NCBI GenBank assembly: GCA_963422465.1
Contig: OY730169.1
Span: 3,472,001-3,536,000 of the forward strand
Direction: 5' to 3'
From: Lichina pygmaea
Taxonomy: Eukaryota; Ascomycota; Lichinomycetes; Lichinales; Lichinaceae
Length of the DNA stretch: 64,000 bases
Both the position numbers and the translations under genes were made by a program. Positions 32,700 through 43,913 of this stretch are shown here, one piece after another. The notes beneath the pieces are model-generated. The model made no database searches and had not been told where the DNA came from. It saw only the letters and a program-made list of their open reading frames with translations. How positions within the stretch are numbered: the stretch's first letter is position 1; every line of letters begins with the position of its first letter.

Positions 32700-34225
32700 C
32701 TAGGACCTGCCTCCAAGGGTCGGGAAGGCTGTGGTATCGTCGACATCGACCGCATCGCTGCCCCGTTGACCACCGCGACCTTCGCCCCGGCCACGATAGG
32801 CCCCGCCACGGTTGCCGCCGGGGCCACCGGCACCGGCACCGGCACCGGCACCGGCACCGGCACCGGCACCGGCACCGCCCCCACGTCCACGACCGCGGAA
32901 GTCGCCTCGACCCTCGCCACGGCCTCGTCCACCGCGCCCGCCACGCGGCGGTTCCGAGGGGCGCTGTTCGATCTCGAGATACGTACGCTCCTTCCGCTGC
33001 CGCTCGCGCTTGGACTTTGGTCCGGATCCGGCGATGAAGGCATCCTCCTCCTCGTCGCGCGTCAACGCTTTCGCCTGGGCCCACTTCTTGTCCGGCTTGG
33101 CGTTTTCGTTGGGTCTTCGGGCCTCGGGAGCGCTCAGGTCCAGGCGCTTGGACGCTTGCTCGGCCAGGTAGTCGGCGTACGATTTGGTGTTGTCTTCCGC
33201 TTCGGCCTCGCCCGCCGCTTCGGCCTGCTGGTTCTCTCCGCCCGGATGCTGGCCGTCAGCGTCGGTGGGTTCGACCGGGGCCGGATCGAGGACGGCCTCC
33301 TTCTCGTCGGCTTTGGCGATGGCCTCGCCAGCCTTTTCGTCCTGCCACTCAGCGTCGCCGCGCGTGCTGCCCCAGCCCTGGGCTACTTCCTTTTCCGTGT
33401 CCCTGTTCATTCTTGGAGTCCCGGTCAGCCTGTCAACCGGGATCGTATGCTGCGGCCTCGAAAAGTACGGGTCGGCGGCGGGGGATCGGAAGTGGCTCAC
33501 GTTCGACCGGTCCGGTTGGGATGGCGATCATTGGCTCTGCCACCACGTCCGCCTCGACCACCACGGCCGCCACGGTTCTCGGAAGACCAGTTCTGATGAC
33601 CACCCTCTGCACGCCTGGCATGACGATCTCCGCGAAGGCCATCATCCTTCGGCTGGAACCGATCCGTGCCTGCGCTCTTCTCCCGTGATTCTTCAACGAC
33701 ACCACGGATGAGCTCGGAACCTTAGGGTAGGTCTTGACCATGACGTTTGATCACCACAGCGTATGGACGATATGCGTACCGAAGCCGCCACCACCACCTC
33801 CTCCTCCTCCTCCTCCTCCTCCTCCTCGGCCACCCCGGCCACCCCGACCACCTCTCTCGGCTGCGGCACGAGGACCTGTGGGCGGACCATCAGGCGCGTT
33901 GCGCTTCGAAGTTCGAGGGAGAGTCTTCTCAATGGCCTTTGTTGGCGCCGTGTTCTCCGACTCGGAGCCTTCGTCGGCGTCATTGCCTGCGACGCAGTCA
34001 GATACATGCTGGCACCGCCGACTTAACGGCTCAATCGTCTGAATCAGTCCATGGCATCCGTACCGAGCACGTCGAAGACGTTCTGAAGTAATGGAAAGTC
34101 ATCCCGTCAGCGTACAAACGACATTCCCGAAAGGCATGTGCCTCTTATCCTCTGTGCCGGCGATCGGGAAGAGTTGCGTTCGTATCGGGACACTCGAAAC
34201 TGACCTTTGAAGCTATGACGGACAT
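32700..34225 (-). CDS. Stm1/SERBP1-like ribosome- and RNA-binding protein
   Basis: Exons 34205-34225, 34064-34082, 33780-33986, 33501-33720 and 32700-33411 give 392 residues. The N-terminus MSVIASKNVFDVLGND is the Stm1 N-terminal signature, split over two tiny exons of 21 and 19 nt. Arg/Gly-rich blocks follow (RGGRGGRGGRGG), then the HABP4/PAI-RBP1 core with RHPNRTGR and EVAQGWG, a helical segment TKSYADYLAEQASK, and a C-terminal RGG domain ending TLGGRS. Stm1/SERBP1 proteins clamp idle 80S ribosomes and bind mRNA. Two microsatellites lie in the coding region: a (GGCACC)n run at about 32824-32876 giving a Gly-Ala dipeptide tract, and a (GGA)n run at about 33795-33830 giving poly-Gly. The acceptor of the last intron has two in-frame choices. 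Confidence 0.88.
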
Positions 34226-35480
34226 GATGATGTTGCCCGTTGACGCCCCTCACACGAGTACTCAAGGGGTGACGTTGAACGGCCCCTGGTACCGACGGGG
34301 GTCGTTCGAAACTTTGCTCTCCTTGCCAGGGGAAGAAGAACAAGGGAAAAGGAAAGGGAGAGAGAGTTATGCTAGTCGAGATATAGGGACCATCGTGACT
34401 GCTATTTGTTTCCGCTTTACGTGGGCATTCCAGTCCCGGAGGAGGGTGACGAGTTGCTGCTACCGTGGTGGTGGTGTTGGCGTTGGTGGAGGAAATACCG
34501 TAGTGGTCGGATCGCCGTTAACCCCTCTTAACAAGAAAAGGCGACGGTTGGAAAGCGTCCCAATCAACGGCCGGGCGCAATATCATCTCCGATTGGCACC
34601 AAGGTTAGCAGTCCTGTTGGAGTTAGGGTTAGGGCACACTACCTGTGAGGGAAAAACTTCTCGAAACTAATGGTACTCGTGCCATGGGGGGTATTACCCC
34701 CCCACTCCACGGGTACTACGAGGTGGGTGACAGATATAGTGTTACGGCAATACTATTAGTCAGCTGGAAGATCGGCGATCATGTCGAAATACCGAGCCAC
34801 TAACTCACCCCGGAGCCTCTAGACGTCTTGAGAATTCTGACAATGCGGCTCTGCAACCGACCCTTCCTTGTGCTCCAGTGATGTTCAAAGTACGGGGTAC
34901 GTACTACGTTTGCCGGCGGGCGAGTATCAAAAGTCCTTGGTGCGGTACCGTATCTACCCCTGATCAAGCACCCATGTAAGACCTGTCCTTGATAGCAAGT
35001 AGCTCCAACGCCAATCTCTCCTCTCGGAGATGGAAGCAGAGAGAGAGAGAGAGAGGACGGTGGCAGCAGAGGCAGTAACATTAGAATTCGCGACCAGCGG
35101 AACTATTGCGGTTCGATACGATCCAGCGTATAAGCCAAAGCGAGGAGCGGAGAAAGCACGCTAGAACCAGACATCCATCCGCGACACCAATACCTCTCCA
35201 CGCTTCAGGAATCCAGATAACTTTTGTCGAAGAAAAGGAAAATCGGGCAAAATTTTTGGGGGCCGTGACTAGGTGATCGGCACCGTTGCGGTAGAAAAGG
35301 TGATTGACGCTCCAGGCGTCAAAAGGAAGGATGTCGGCGCTTCGGATGCGTGAACAAGAGCCTGGGACCGAGGCACCCAAGTCCAACATCTCCTCGGGCC
35401 GTGAGTCTTCCAGGCTCGAAGCTGAAGGGAGGAGATGTGGACGTGGATGGGGAGCAACAGAGACCGACTGATGGTCCAGC
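34226..35480. other. Intergenic with short telomere-like motif
   Basis: Stm1-like promoter, then no accepted gene. Two adjacent TTAGGG units occur at about 34623-34634 and a GA microsatellite at about 35038-35066. A minus-strand open frame at about 35081-35389 could be an extra 3' exon of the bZIP gene if the GTGAGC at its stop is used as a donor; I do not favour this. Confidence 0.5.
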
Positions 35481-37293
35481 TCACCTCATGTGGCTGGGCG
35501 GGAACGCAAACGGATTCGAGAAGTTCATGTTCGGCCAGGGTGAGTAAGGATCCTCGTTCGGGCGTGCCTCGCAGGAGTTGAACAGCTCTCCCGCCGTCGT
35601 CAGGGCCGGGGCGCCGCCGCCGCCGCCGCCGCCGCCACCGCCACCGCCACCGCCACCGCTATCCGCGACCGGTGTTGCGGGCGGAGGGTCGCGTTCGGTG
35701 AAGAAGGGCGGATGCGGACCGGGCCCGGCCGAGAGATGGATGGGGTCTTCATCGTCGACGAAATCGGCCTGGGCGTCGTACTCACGCTCTGTACTCACGG
35801 AATCAGATTTAGGTCGGACGAAGCCCTGTCACAGGGAGAGAGCAGACGGAAGGCGGGTGAGCTTGCCAAGTTGGTTGTAGTGGTTCTGGAAAGCTGAAGA
35901 GTAGTACGCCGGCGCTACCATCAACATCGAGCGGCCCGAGCCTGGACCGAGGGAGGTCTGACCCATGCCAATGGCGGCGGCGGCGGCAGTGGTGGTCGCC
36001 GTGTTCGAGGGGGTGGCCGCTGGTGAGACGGTACGATGGGCGGCGTTGGAGGCCCTCATACGAGCCGGATCCTGAACATCGACGGGCGACGGGACCGAGT
36101 GGGAATGCGCCCGAGGGACGGAATGGTGATGTGGGTGGTGTGGATGCGGGTGTTGTTTTTGTTGTTTTTGTTGCTGGTGCTGGTGCTGGTGCTGTTGCTG
36201 GTGCTGTTGCTGGTGCTGTTGCTGGTGATGTTGCTGGTGCTGGTTCTGTTGCTGGTGCTGGTGCTGGTGCTGGTGCTGGTGCTGGTGTTGATGTTGGTGG
36301 TGTGGATGCTGGAGTTGCTGGTGGTGATGATGACGGTGATGGTGATGTTGCTGCTGCAGCTGCTGCTGCTGCTGCTGCTTTGGTGGCTGAGTGGACAGAT
36401 CAGACGCGGCTGGGGTCATCACGCCTTGAGCCATGACGCCGGACGCAGTGGACGAGGGCGACGACCGCTGCGACGGCGGCGTCGGCTGCAGCCTCGATGA
36501 AGGATCATTCCGGCCATAGTCGACCGAGGGTCGGGATCCGCCGTTCGAGAGGGGTGCCGTCATGCCCGTGACGTCGGATCGCCGAGCGGGATGCTGTCGG
36601 GTCAACAGCGCACGTTGTATCGTTGGCGGTTTGACGAGGGGAACAGCCGGCGGCGGCAACGGTTGGGGGGCCGTACCCCCTTGAGGGCTGCCGGTCTTCT
36701 CGTTCAGCTCGGCCTGCACGTCGATCCCTACCGACCCGCCAGAGACAGACAGCAAGGCACCGTCAGCGATCGAAGAGCCCAGCGGGCGGCGGCACGAGCA
36801 CGGAGACGAGGGCGAGGGTCAGGCTCCGACGCACCTCGTTCGAAAAGGATGCGTTCGAGCAGGGAGTTCTTGTAGCGCAACATCAGACACTCGTCCGCGG
36901 CGGCCCGATGGCTCTGCTGCAGAGCGTGAAGAGTCTCGTCACGATGCTTGATGCTCGTCTCGAGCTGCTTGATGTACTCGGTGCGGCGCTCACGGAAGGC
37001 CGCCTGGGCCTGTCGGTTGCGCTGCTTCCTCTCCTCCGACGTGGCATAGATCTACGACACCGGCAGCCGGGACGACGACGATGTCAGCCAGGCCAGATCC
37101 GGCGCCGCCGCGGCCCGTCAGCACTCACAGGCTTCCTCCCGCCCTTCCGTTTCTGCTGCGTCGAGTGCTCCCGCGTCAACTGGTCGGCCTCGCGGTAGGC
37201 CTCTGGGTCCGAGATGGATCCGCCCGAGCTGGTGCTGCCTTCGCGACCCGGCTCGATCTTTGGAGACGTCGACGAGTCGTCCACGTTGGACAT
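35481..37293 (-). CDS. bZIP transcription factor, Yap/Pap1-type basic region, Q/H-rich
   Basis: Exons 37129-37293, 36835-37051, 35867-36727 and 35481-35788 give 516 residues. KGGRKP-IYATSEERKQ leads into the basic region NRQAQAAFR at 67-75, the NxxAQxxFR form of Yap/Pap1 factors, followed by a zipper (IKQLETSIKHRDETL) and the block LLERILFERGIDVQAEL found in a fungal bZIP subfamily. The middle is a very long Gln/His tract and the last exon has a poly-Gly run. The third intron appears to be GC-AG: exon 3 ends CAACTTG, the intron starts GCAAGC, and joining to AGCGTGAGTAC gives QLEREYDAQADFVDDE. No oxidative-stress cysteine domain of Yap1 type was seen. The predicted role is a nuclear regulator with unknown targets. 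Confidence 0.88.
36120..36390 (-). repeat. Gln/His-encoding CAN microsatellite
   Basis: Mixed gtg/ctg/ttg trinucleotides (CAC/CAG/CAA in sense) give about 90 residues that are almost all Gln and His, including runs of alternating HQ. It lies inside the bZIP coding region. Confidence 0.9.
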
Positions 37294-39684
37294 CTCCGAG
37301 TCGCCGCTTCGATCGAGGGACCGGATCGGTGCTCCTCGAACCGCGTCCCGCCCGGCGGTCCAGCCGACGGCGAACCCGGCGCCGGCGCCCCAACGGGAAC
37401 GACGGAGCAGCACGGCGAACCCCGAGCGTCGCCTGCGCCGGAGGCCTCTGAAACGCGCGGACGGACGGTCGACCAGCGGGCCGAATGAAACAAGGAAACG
37501 GCGTTTGTATCGAGCGTGAGCGCTCTATCAAGGTCGAGGGCCAGGGGAGGGCGCGACGAGGAACAGAGGCCCGGTGACGGTCGGTTTCGGGCTCGAGCTT
37601 CGATGAGACGAGCGAGTTGGCCGATGGAAATCGAGGTCGGGGACCGAGGATGCTACGAGGAAAATATGGGAGCGGAGGCGTTAGGCTCGAAGGAAGATGA
37701 CCATCATACCGTGTCTGGTATCTCCACGGAGAAGCGCGCCGTTGCTCCCCAGCGTACAAGAGGACGGACGACTGCCGGTCGAAGAGGCCGACCTCCGGCA
37801 ACGACAGCACGAGCTCATATACCGTATCGCTGCTCTCCCTCGGCTGTCGACAAGAGCTGGACCGAGCTGCGCGTCGTACCGGACCAGACGTCCAGCGCGA
37901 CCGCTTGTCGACGGGGCCATCCATGACTCCCTTAGCGCAGGCCGTCTCGTACGGGGGCCGGGACATCAGGCGATCGCCTTCGCTCCAGGCGTTTTTTGCC
38001 GTCAAAAGGCCCAATTCCGTCGGCAGACCGTTCCGATGGCGTCTGTCGACGAGCGACGGCAGCGGTCGAGTAAAGATGCCCTATGGGGGATGGTGCCGGG
38101 GGGGGGGGGGAAGATTTTGTCGTCGGCCTATCGGTGTACAGTAGAATTTCGGCGTCGGTCTCGACGTGGGCGGTGGGCACGGCTTCGCCACGCGCATTTC
38201 TGAGCCGCGGATCTTTCCGAGGTCCTCTCGCCGTTTTGACAATATCTCCGAGCTCGTTCCTGTTTGTACATGAGAATGTCTCGACATGGGCAAGCATATT
38301 ACCAAAGGTGAACAAGTCTTGGAACAGAGCATTTGATAGCGCAACAATAGTCTTGGGACAAGCAGTGGAACAGGTGCGGGACGAGGACGTTACCGGCAGA
38401 GCAGCTAGGTAGAACCGGCACAGATGTGTCAGCTCTTACGATGGATTTCAAAAGTGTCAGAAGTACGTATAGGTACTGTCACGCCCTTGATGGCTCCTTG
38501 GCGTTTTCCAGGGCTGCGACCTTCATAAATGGTCCCATGACTTCTGAAACTACCCGGTACGCTCAATCGCAGATGGCTTGCCTTCCCCACAATATCTTGG
38601 TCTCGCTGGTTCGTTTAGCCGAGGGCATATAAAGGCTCTTGTCACGTGGTACGTACGGACTCGATGTCTTGGCAATTCGGAGGGCCGACTTCAGGACATG
38701 CGTTCGATTGCAGCGGCGGCGAGAGCGGCGGCGATGGAGCATAAGAGGCTCGAGCGGCCGTTTGAACGCAATGACAGTGTGCTTGGCTCGCTTATCCCCG
38801 GATCTTCACCGTTTTCTTGCCGAATCTGCGCTGCACAGGCAAACAAAGAAGACCCCGCAGAAGCCGTTGTCTTGTCCTCTCATGTACGTACCAGGGACAG
38901 CCTCGACATACGTGTCGTACATAACTTCTCTACGTACGTAGACGAAACAGCTCCATCGGCTCAACGGCTAAAGTGAACATCATGCAGTTGAGTCGGGGGC
39001 AAGCATGCGAAGGGCTCGCGATGGTCTGGGCGGATGCCCGTGGTTGTCAACAAACACAGCTTCGTCGTAAGCAGGCTGTTAGAAGGCCATCTTCAAACTG
39101 TCCTCCGCGTTGTTCTCCAGAGGCCAGCTTCAAGCGGGAGAAGCATGACCTCAGCGGCGAGAGGCCAACCCAGCACGAAAGCAATGAGTTTCGATCTCGT
39201 CCGTACAGGTACCATGGACCTTCGCGTCGGTTTCCCAGACGCTTGGCATCTCGGACGGCTGCGTCGACCTATCTTGATTCAAGTCTCGTGGTGGACATGG
39301 CTCCACGAACTTACTGCTGTGGGTGCGTGCGTGGCTTTTGCGTGATCGGAGGCGCATTGTAGTTCTACAGAGCTACCTTTGCCAGCTCTGGAGATATCCT
39401 CCTTCGCAGCCGTGGCGGCTGACGTCCGTGATCGTCGATCCAACGGGCCCGTATGCAGCATCACGTGATCTGCCGCTACGGCCCGCCCGATCACGTGGCT
39501 CGCTGAGTCAGCACACGACCGTATCATGTAAACAAACTCACGTCACCGTCAACGAACAACGAATCAAACACTAGCGCTCCTTTCCACCTACCTGTCGCAC
39601 CGCATGTCGATGCTCTCCAACACACCTTGAATTGGATAAAGTCCGATTGAACTGTGCTGTGGCTCCTCTCTCGTCGAGACCGCC
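37294..39684. other. Intergenic between divergent genes
   Basis: Shared upstream region of the bZIP gene (-) and the basic protein gene (+). A long GC-rich minus-strand open frame at 37118-38014 overlaps the bZIP first exon in another frame and was rejected. A 13-nt poly-G run lies at 38098-38110, a GTAC patch at 38880-38945, and CACGTG boxes at 38643, 39462 and 39492. Confidence 0.55.
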
Positions 39685-42022
39685 ATGCCTACTCTACGCC
39701 GTAGGTCCGCGAGACTGAAGGCCGCTGCGAGTCCTGAGAAGGTATATAAGGCTCCACCGTGTCTGTTGCGTGGTGTCTCGCGATGCTCGATCCAACCGGC
39801 CGGGCCGTCGCTAACAGCTCCGCGACCAGGGAACACCTTCGCCGGCGGCCAAGCTCTCATCTCTTCCCGAACGTGAGGAACCGCCGGAGGATGAGGGCAC
39901 GATCATCTCCACCCCGGCCGCCAAAACGACGAGGGAACCGGAGGAACACAAAGCGCTGTCCGCGAATGTCACCACCAGGACGCCTACGACGGGGGGCCGT
40001 CTTTACCCCAGCCTGGAGGAGATGCATCCTAGCAAGGTGCACACCAGCACGATGAAGGAACCAGACGTCGGACTCCACCTGGGGTTCACTGACATCGAAC
40101 CGCACACGGGGACCAATCGCTCAAAGGCCGTCGTCGGCGCATACAACAAGACACCGACCAAGTCTCGAGACCCCTCTCACAGGCCCCCGTCGTCGCCGGG
40201 TTTCGAGTTCAAGTTCACTGGCCGTCGTCCGGAGCTTGGACCGGAGGCACAGAGGATGATGGACGACCTACGAGAGGAGGCCGGACGGATCAAGCATCGA
40301 CTAGCTGCCGACCAACGGGAAGGACCGAACGAGACGCACCAGGAGCGAGAGGACGATGCTGTAGGCAGCATGCCGGGGCGCAAGATTGCCAAGGCGAAGG
40401 GAAAGGCCGGCCGGTTCAGCAACGTGCACGTGGCCGAGTTCCGCAAGATGGACTCGATCGCGGCGCACCCGTCCGCATACCGTGCTCGGCCAACAGCCAC
40501 CCAATCGACCCCTCCAGCAAAGCCCAGCCTCAAGCGAAGCAAGTCGCAGGCGAAGCTCGATCATGTGGAGTCTGCGTGCGAGCCTACCGCGTCGGCGGCA
40601 GCGGCGACACGACGTACCGACGGCAGAGCCGAGACCGGCAATGCTGGCAAACGGATGAAGATGCGCGAACAGGACGACACCTCGTCGATCCGTCCGGGCT
40701 CTCGAGACGGGAGAGCTGTTGTCAGCGGCGGCAGCGACGGTCACCACAGCACCGGTCAATCGTCGTCCCTAGCGGCGGCCCACCCCCGGTCCGGCGCTCC
40801 CACAGCTATCACGACGCCAACCAAGGCATCCCTGGCCCGCTCGGCCAGCGTCAAGCACGTCAAGACGCTGATCCCCTCGCTCGCTCGATCGTCGTCGACG
40901 CGCAACGTCAGCCAAGCGGCCGATGCCGCCGGTGCCCAGTCGGAGGATAGCCGCAAGCAACCGTCGCCGACGACAAGCCTTGGACGCGTCAGATCGATCC
41001 TGCGCCGTCCCGGTCTCTTCCAGCCGGCGGCGTCCACGGCTCCGTCGGGCAAGGAAGCATCGCCGCTGCCGGTCGATCGGCCAACGCACGAGATCTCTGC
41101 CGGCAAGCACGTCACGTTCATGACGGCGCCGACGCCGTCGCCCGAGCTCGGACAGCCGAGCGTGGGGTCGTCTCCCGTGGCAAGTCTCGTGCAACAATCG
41201 CCGTCGCGGTCGAACGTCTCGCCGATCAAGTATCCGACGCTGCCACCGGCGCCGGCACCGCTCAGCATCGGCGGCTCCGGCCGCGTCGGCGACTTTACGT
41301 TCTCGACGGGCAGGACGATGAAGTTCGGAGCCAATGCCGGGGCGGACACGGGCAACCCCTTCGGCACCACCGCCGGCACTTTCAAGCCCAGCGGCGGCAG
41401 CACGATCCGGCACGTGCGCCCCAGCGTCGGACCAGGAGCAGGACCGGGACCAGGCACGCCGAGCGCCGCTCGTGCGGCCAACAAGATGCCACCGATGGGC
41501 GACCTGCCGTCGGTGCCGCACGGCATGTCGAACAAGAAGCGGCATCGATCGGCCCTCGACGAATCGGACGAGGAGAACCACGACCCTCGAGCGACGACGA
41601 CGTCCAAGAAGCGCAAGCACGAAGGACACGACGACGCTCGTGGCGGTAGCGTCAAGAAGCACGGCGGCGGCGGCGTCGTCGCGTCGACGCCGCAGAAACT
41701 GGCCCTCTCGCGCCTCTCGTCGTCGCCGGCGAAGAGACTCGCTTCGCGCATCCCGTCCTCGCTGAAGAGACCGAGACGCCACAAGAGCAGGGCGCCTGGT
41801 GGCAGTGTCGGACCTGCCAATGCCGGAGTCGGTGTTGGTGCTCGCGGTATAGGTGCCAGTAGCGGCAGAGTCGACGACGCCGGTATCTTTGGGTTTGGCG
41901 CTGGCGGCGGCGTTGCCGGTGCCGGTGCTGGTGATGCAGGTTCCCCCGGCCAGAGATCGAGAGGTATCCTGACCGTCTCCAGACTCAATGCTCTGGCCAG
42001 ACCGAAACATCGACGGGGATGA
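39685..42022 (+). CDS. Basic, Ser/Pro-rich, probably nuclear protein of unknown function
   Basis: Exons 39685-39741 and 39830-42022 give 749 residues. The first exon encodes MPTLRRRSARLKAAASPEK; the GTATAT donor and CCAG acceptor keep phase and continue GTPSPAAK. A moderately structured patch, FEFKFTGRRPELGPEAQ followed by a helix (MMDDLREEAGRIKHRL), lies near residue 140. Further on are many Ser-Pro and Arg-x-x-Ser sites, KHVTFMTAPTPSPE, the nuclear-localisation-like SKKRKHEG and KRPRRHKSR, and a Gly/Ala-rich end. The composition suggests a phosphorylated nuclear or chromatin-linked protein. I do not recognise the family and assign no function. Starting at the Met of 40022 would drop the basic N-terminus. 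Confidence 0.75.
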
Positions 42023-42179
42023 GGGATGAGGGATGAGGAGATGGGAGGGGATGGCATATGAGAAGGTGTACAGAGAGGGTTTGAACGATTGATTGGTTTG
42101 TGTGGTGAGCTTGGTGAAAAGGGGGGGGGGGGGGGGTGTTGTTGGAAGAGTTGCTCCTGTATATCTCGACCGATTAGCT

Positions 42180-42480
42180 TTGTTGGTCTATCGATCGATT
42201 GGTTGATCTGTTGCCTGATTGATTGATTGATTGATTCATCCATCCATCTATCCATCCACTTGTTCATCCCATCTCTTTGCCTATCCCATCATCAACCATC
42301 CATCCATTCATCTACCTGTTCATCCCATGTCTTCATCCATCCATCCACTGTTTATTCTATTTGTCCATCCACTTGCTCGTCCCATCTCTTTGTCCATCCA
42401 TCATCTCCATCTGTCCATCTATCCCTCATTCGGCTATTCATCTATCCACACATCTATCTGTCCCTTCATCCACTCTCCGA
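42180..42480. repeat. Imperfect (CATC)n/(GATT)n tetranucleotide tract
   Basis: Starts with gattgattgattgattcat and continues as catccatccatc variants for about 240 bp, interrupted by tgttcatccc and cagtctatc-like units. Low-complexity DNA, not coding. Confidence 0.85.
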
Positions 42481-43818
42481 GACCTTTACCAACCACTCAC
42501 CTACCCACCTATTTTTCTGCTTGTCTACTCTCTCCCCCACACCTTCCCTCTCTTACCGCTCTCATTCTCACCCTCTGTCCCCACCCCCATACCTCTCTTT
42601 CCGCCACCCCTCCCATCCTCACACCCTATCCCCTCCCTCTTTCTTCCTCCCCCAGAAAAGAGCAAATCTGACCAAGTCCACTCCAGAGATAAGACTTATT
42701 CGAGTGTTTATCTGTATCCTCGACATCCAGGGGTGGGTTCTTTGTGTTTCGCGTGGGGAAGGAGATGAGCGTCTTTGAAGAGCGATTCCTGACCGCCGGG
42801 CCTGATGACAGAGCTTGACGATAGCGATCGACAATGGAGTCTCACTGATGACGGTCAACACCACACAGCCTGACTACTGGGTCTCACTACAGCGTCTCAC
42901 TGACGACAGTCAATCCCAAGCCCACACTTGTTCATCGCGGCCGGGCATGTGTCCACAACTTCTGCAGAAGAAATGAGGGATGTAGCGAGACGAGGGTCCT
43001 CCCAGAGAGGAGAGAGGAAGGTGGTGATGAGCTATCGTACTGTATATAGCTAGACAATAGCTCTCCGAGGGAGATAATCAAGCAATCCATCCGTGCCGCC
43101 GTATCTGCTTTATTTCTGGTCGGCACTTTTTGCTCTCCATGCTTTACGGTACTTTAGACTTGGTGAATCGGGCTTGGTATCTTATACCTGGTGCTTTGAT
43201 TGGCTGTCTTGTACTTGGCTTGGTTGCCATGATAGATGTTGCCTCTCAGAGATGGCTTTCGGCCGGGCTTCATATTAGTTTGGCAGGCTTGTTGTACTAC
43301 AGATAGTGCCATCAGTGTACAGGTAAGATGGGAACATGACTTGCACTTCTTGGTATGTACGGAAGTACACCGTACAGAAAAGTACACTGTATGGAAGTAC
43401 GGAGTACAGAGCCCGCTTCAGATCCTCTTGACCCCCAGACTATATCACAGCAAAGTCAGCTCGACGCAACCGTCTTACTTTTCCCAAAAACCAAGAAGCA
43501 CTCACTTCCAACCCCTCTACCAATCCCTTCCCACAACTCCCTGTGCCCGCCTCCAAGTTGTGTCCTCTTGTCCACCCGTAGAGTGTGAAAAACAACAACG
43601 ACTAAATGATACGAGTATATTTGCATGGTACCAAACCCCCCCCCCCCCTCCGTCGCTATTTCTATTTCCCCGTGCTAATGTAGTGAAAGCCAATGAAGAA
43701 AGGAGATTGGGATTTTCAAGTAGTGATCCGCAAGTGGGATTCGCGGTAGAGAAGAAGAAGCGATAAACAAAGTGCAGAGAAAGCTCGCTTTCGAAGACAA
43801 TACAGAAGCAACTCAAAT

Positions 43819-43841
43819 CCCCCCCCCCCCCCCCCCCCCCC
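43819..43841. repeat. Poly-C tract (23 nt) downstream of MOT1
   Basis: The longest homopolymer in the window, 73 nt beyond the MOT1 stop codon, reading as G23 in the MOT1 sense direction. Confidence 0.9.
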
Positions 43842-43913
43842 AGTAGTCCAATGATACACCATGCCATGCAGCATGAGAGAGGCAGCGATGCGCCGGTGAG
43901 GCGTGAGATCGCG

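Larger units (their letters stand above)
42023..43913. other. Intergenic, repeat-rich, between convergent genes
   Basis: 3' flanks of the basic protein gene and of MOT1. Contains a 16-nt poly-G run at 42121-42136, a long imperfect CATC/CATT tract at about 42180-42480 grading into a pyrimidine-rich stretch to 42660, a GTAC patch at 43350-43410, poly-C runs at 43636-43648 (13 nt) and 43819-43841 (23 nt). The three overlapping plus-strand open frames at 42227-42778 are products of the tetranucleotide repeat. Confidence 0.65.

Noticed and set aside
35081-35389. Possible extra 3' exon of the bZIP gene
   Set aside because: A GTGAGC donor overlaps the stop codon, but the added sequence has no family resemblance and the shorter end is a plausible C-terminus.
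37118-38014. Long minus-strand open frame of 298 codons
   Set aside because: It overlaps the bZIP first exon in a different frame, is Arg/Pro-rich as expected of antiframe GC-rich DNA, and has no domain.
40756-42267. 503-codon minus-strand frame
   Set aside because: It is antisense to the basic protein gene on the plus strand, whose spliced N-terminus and basic motifs are more protein-like.
42227-42778. Three overlapping plus-strand frames rich in His/Ser/Pro
   Set aside because: They are translations of the CATC tetranucleotide tract in three frames.
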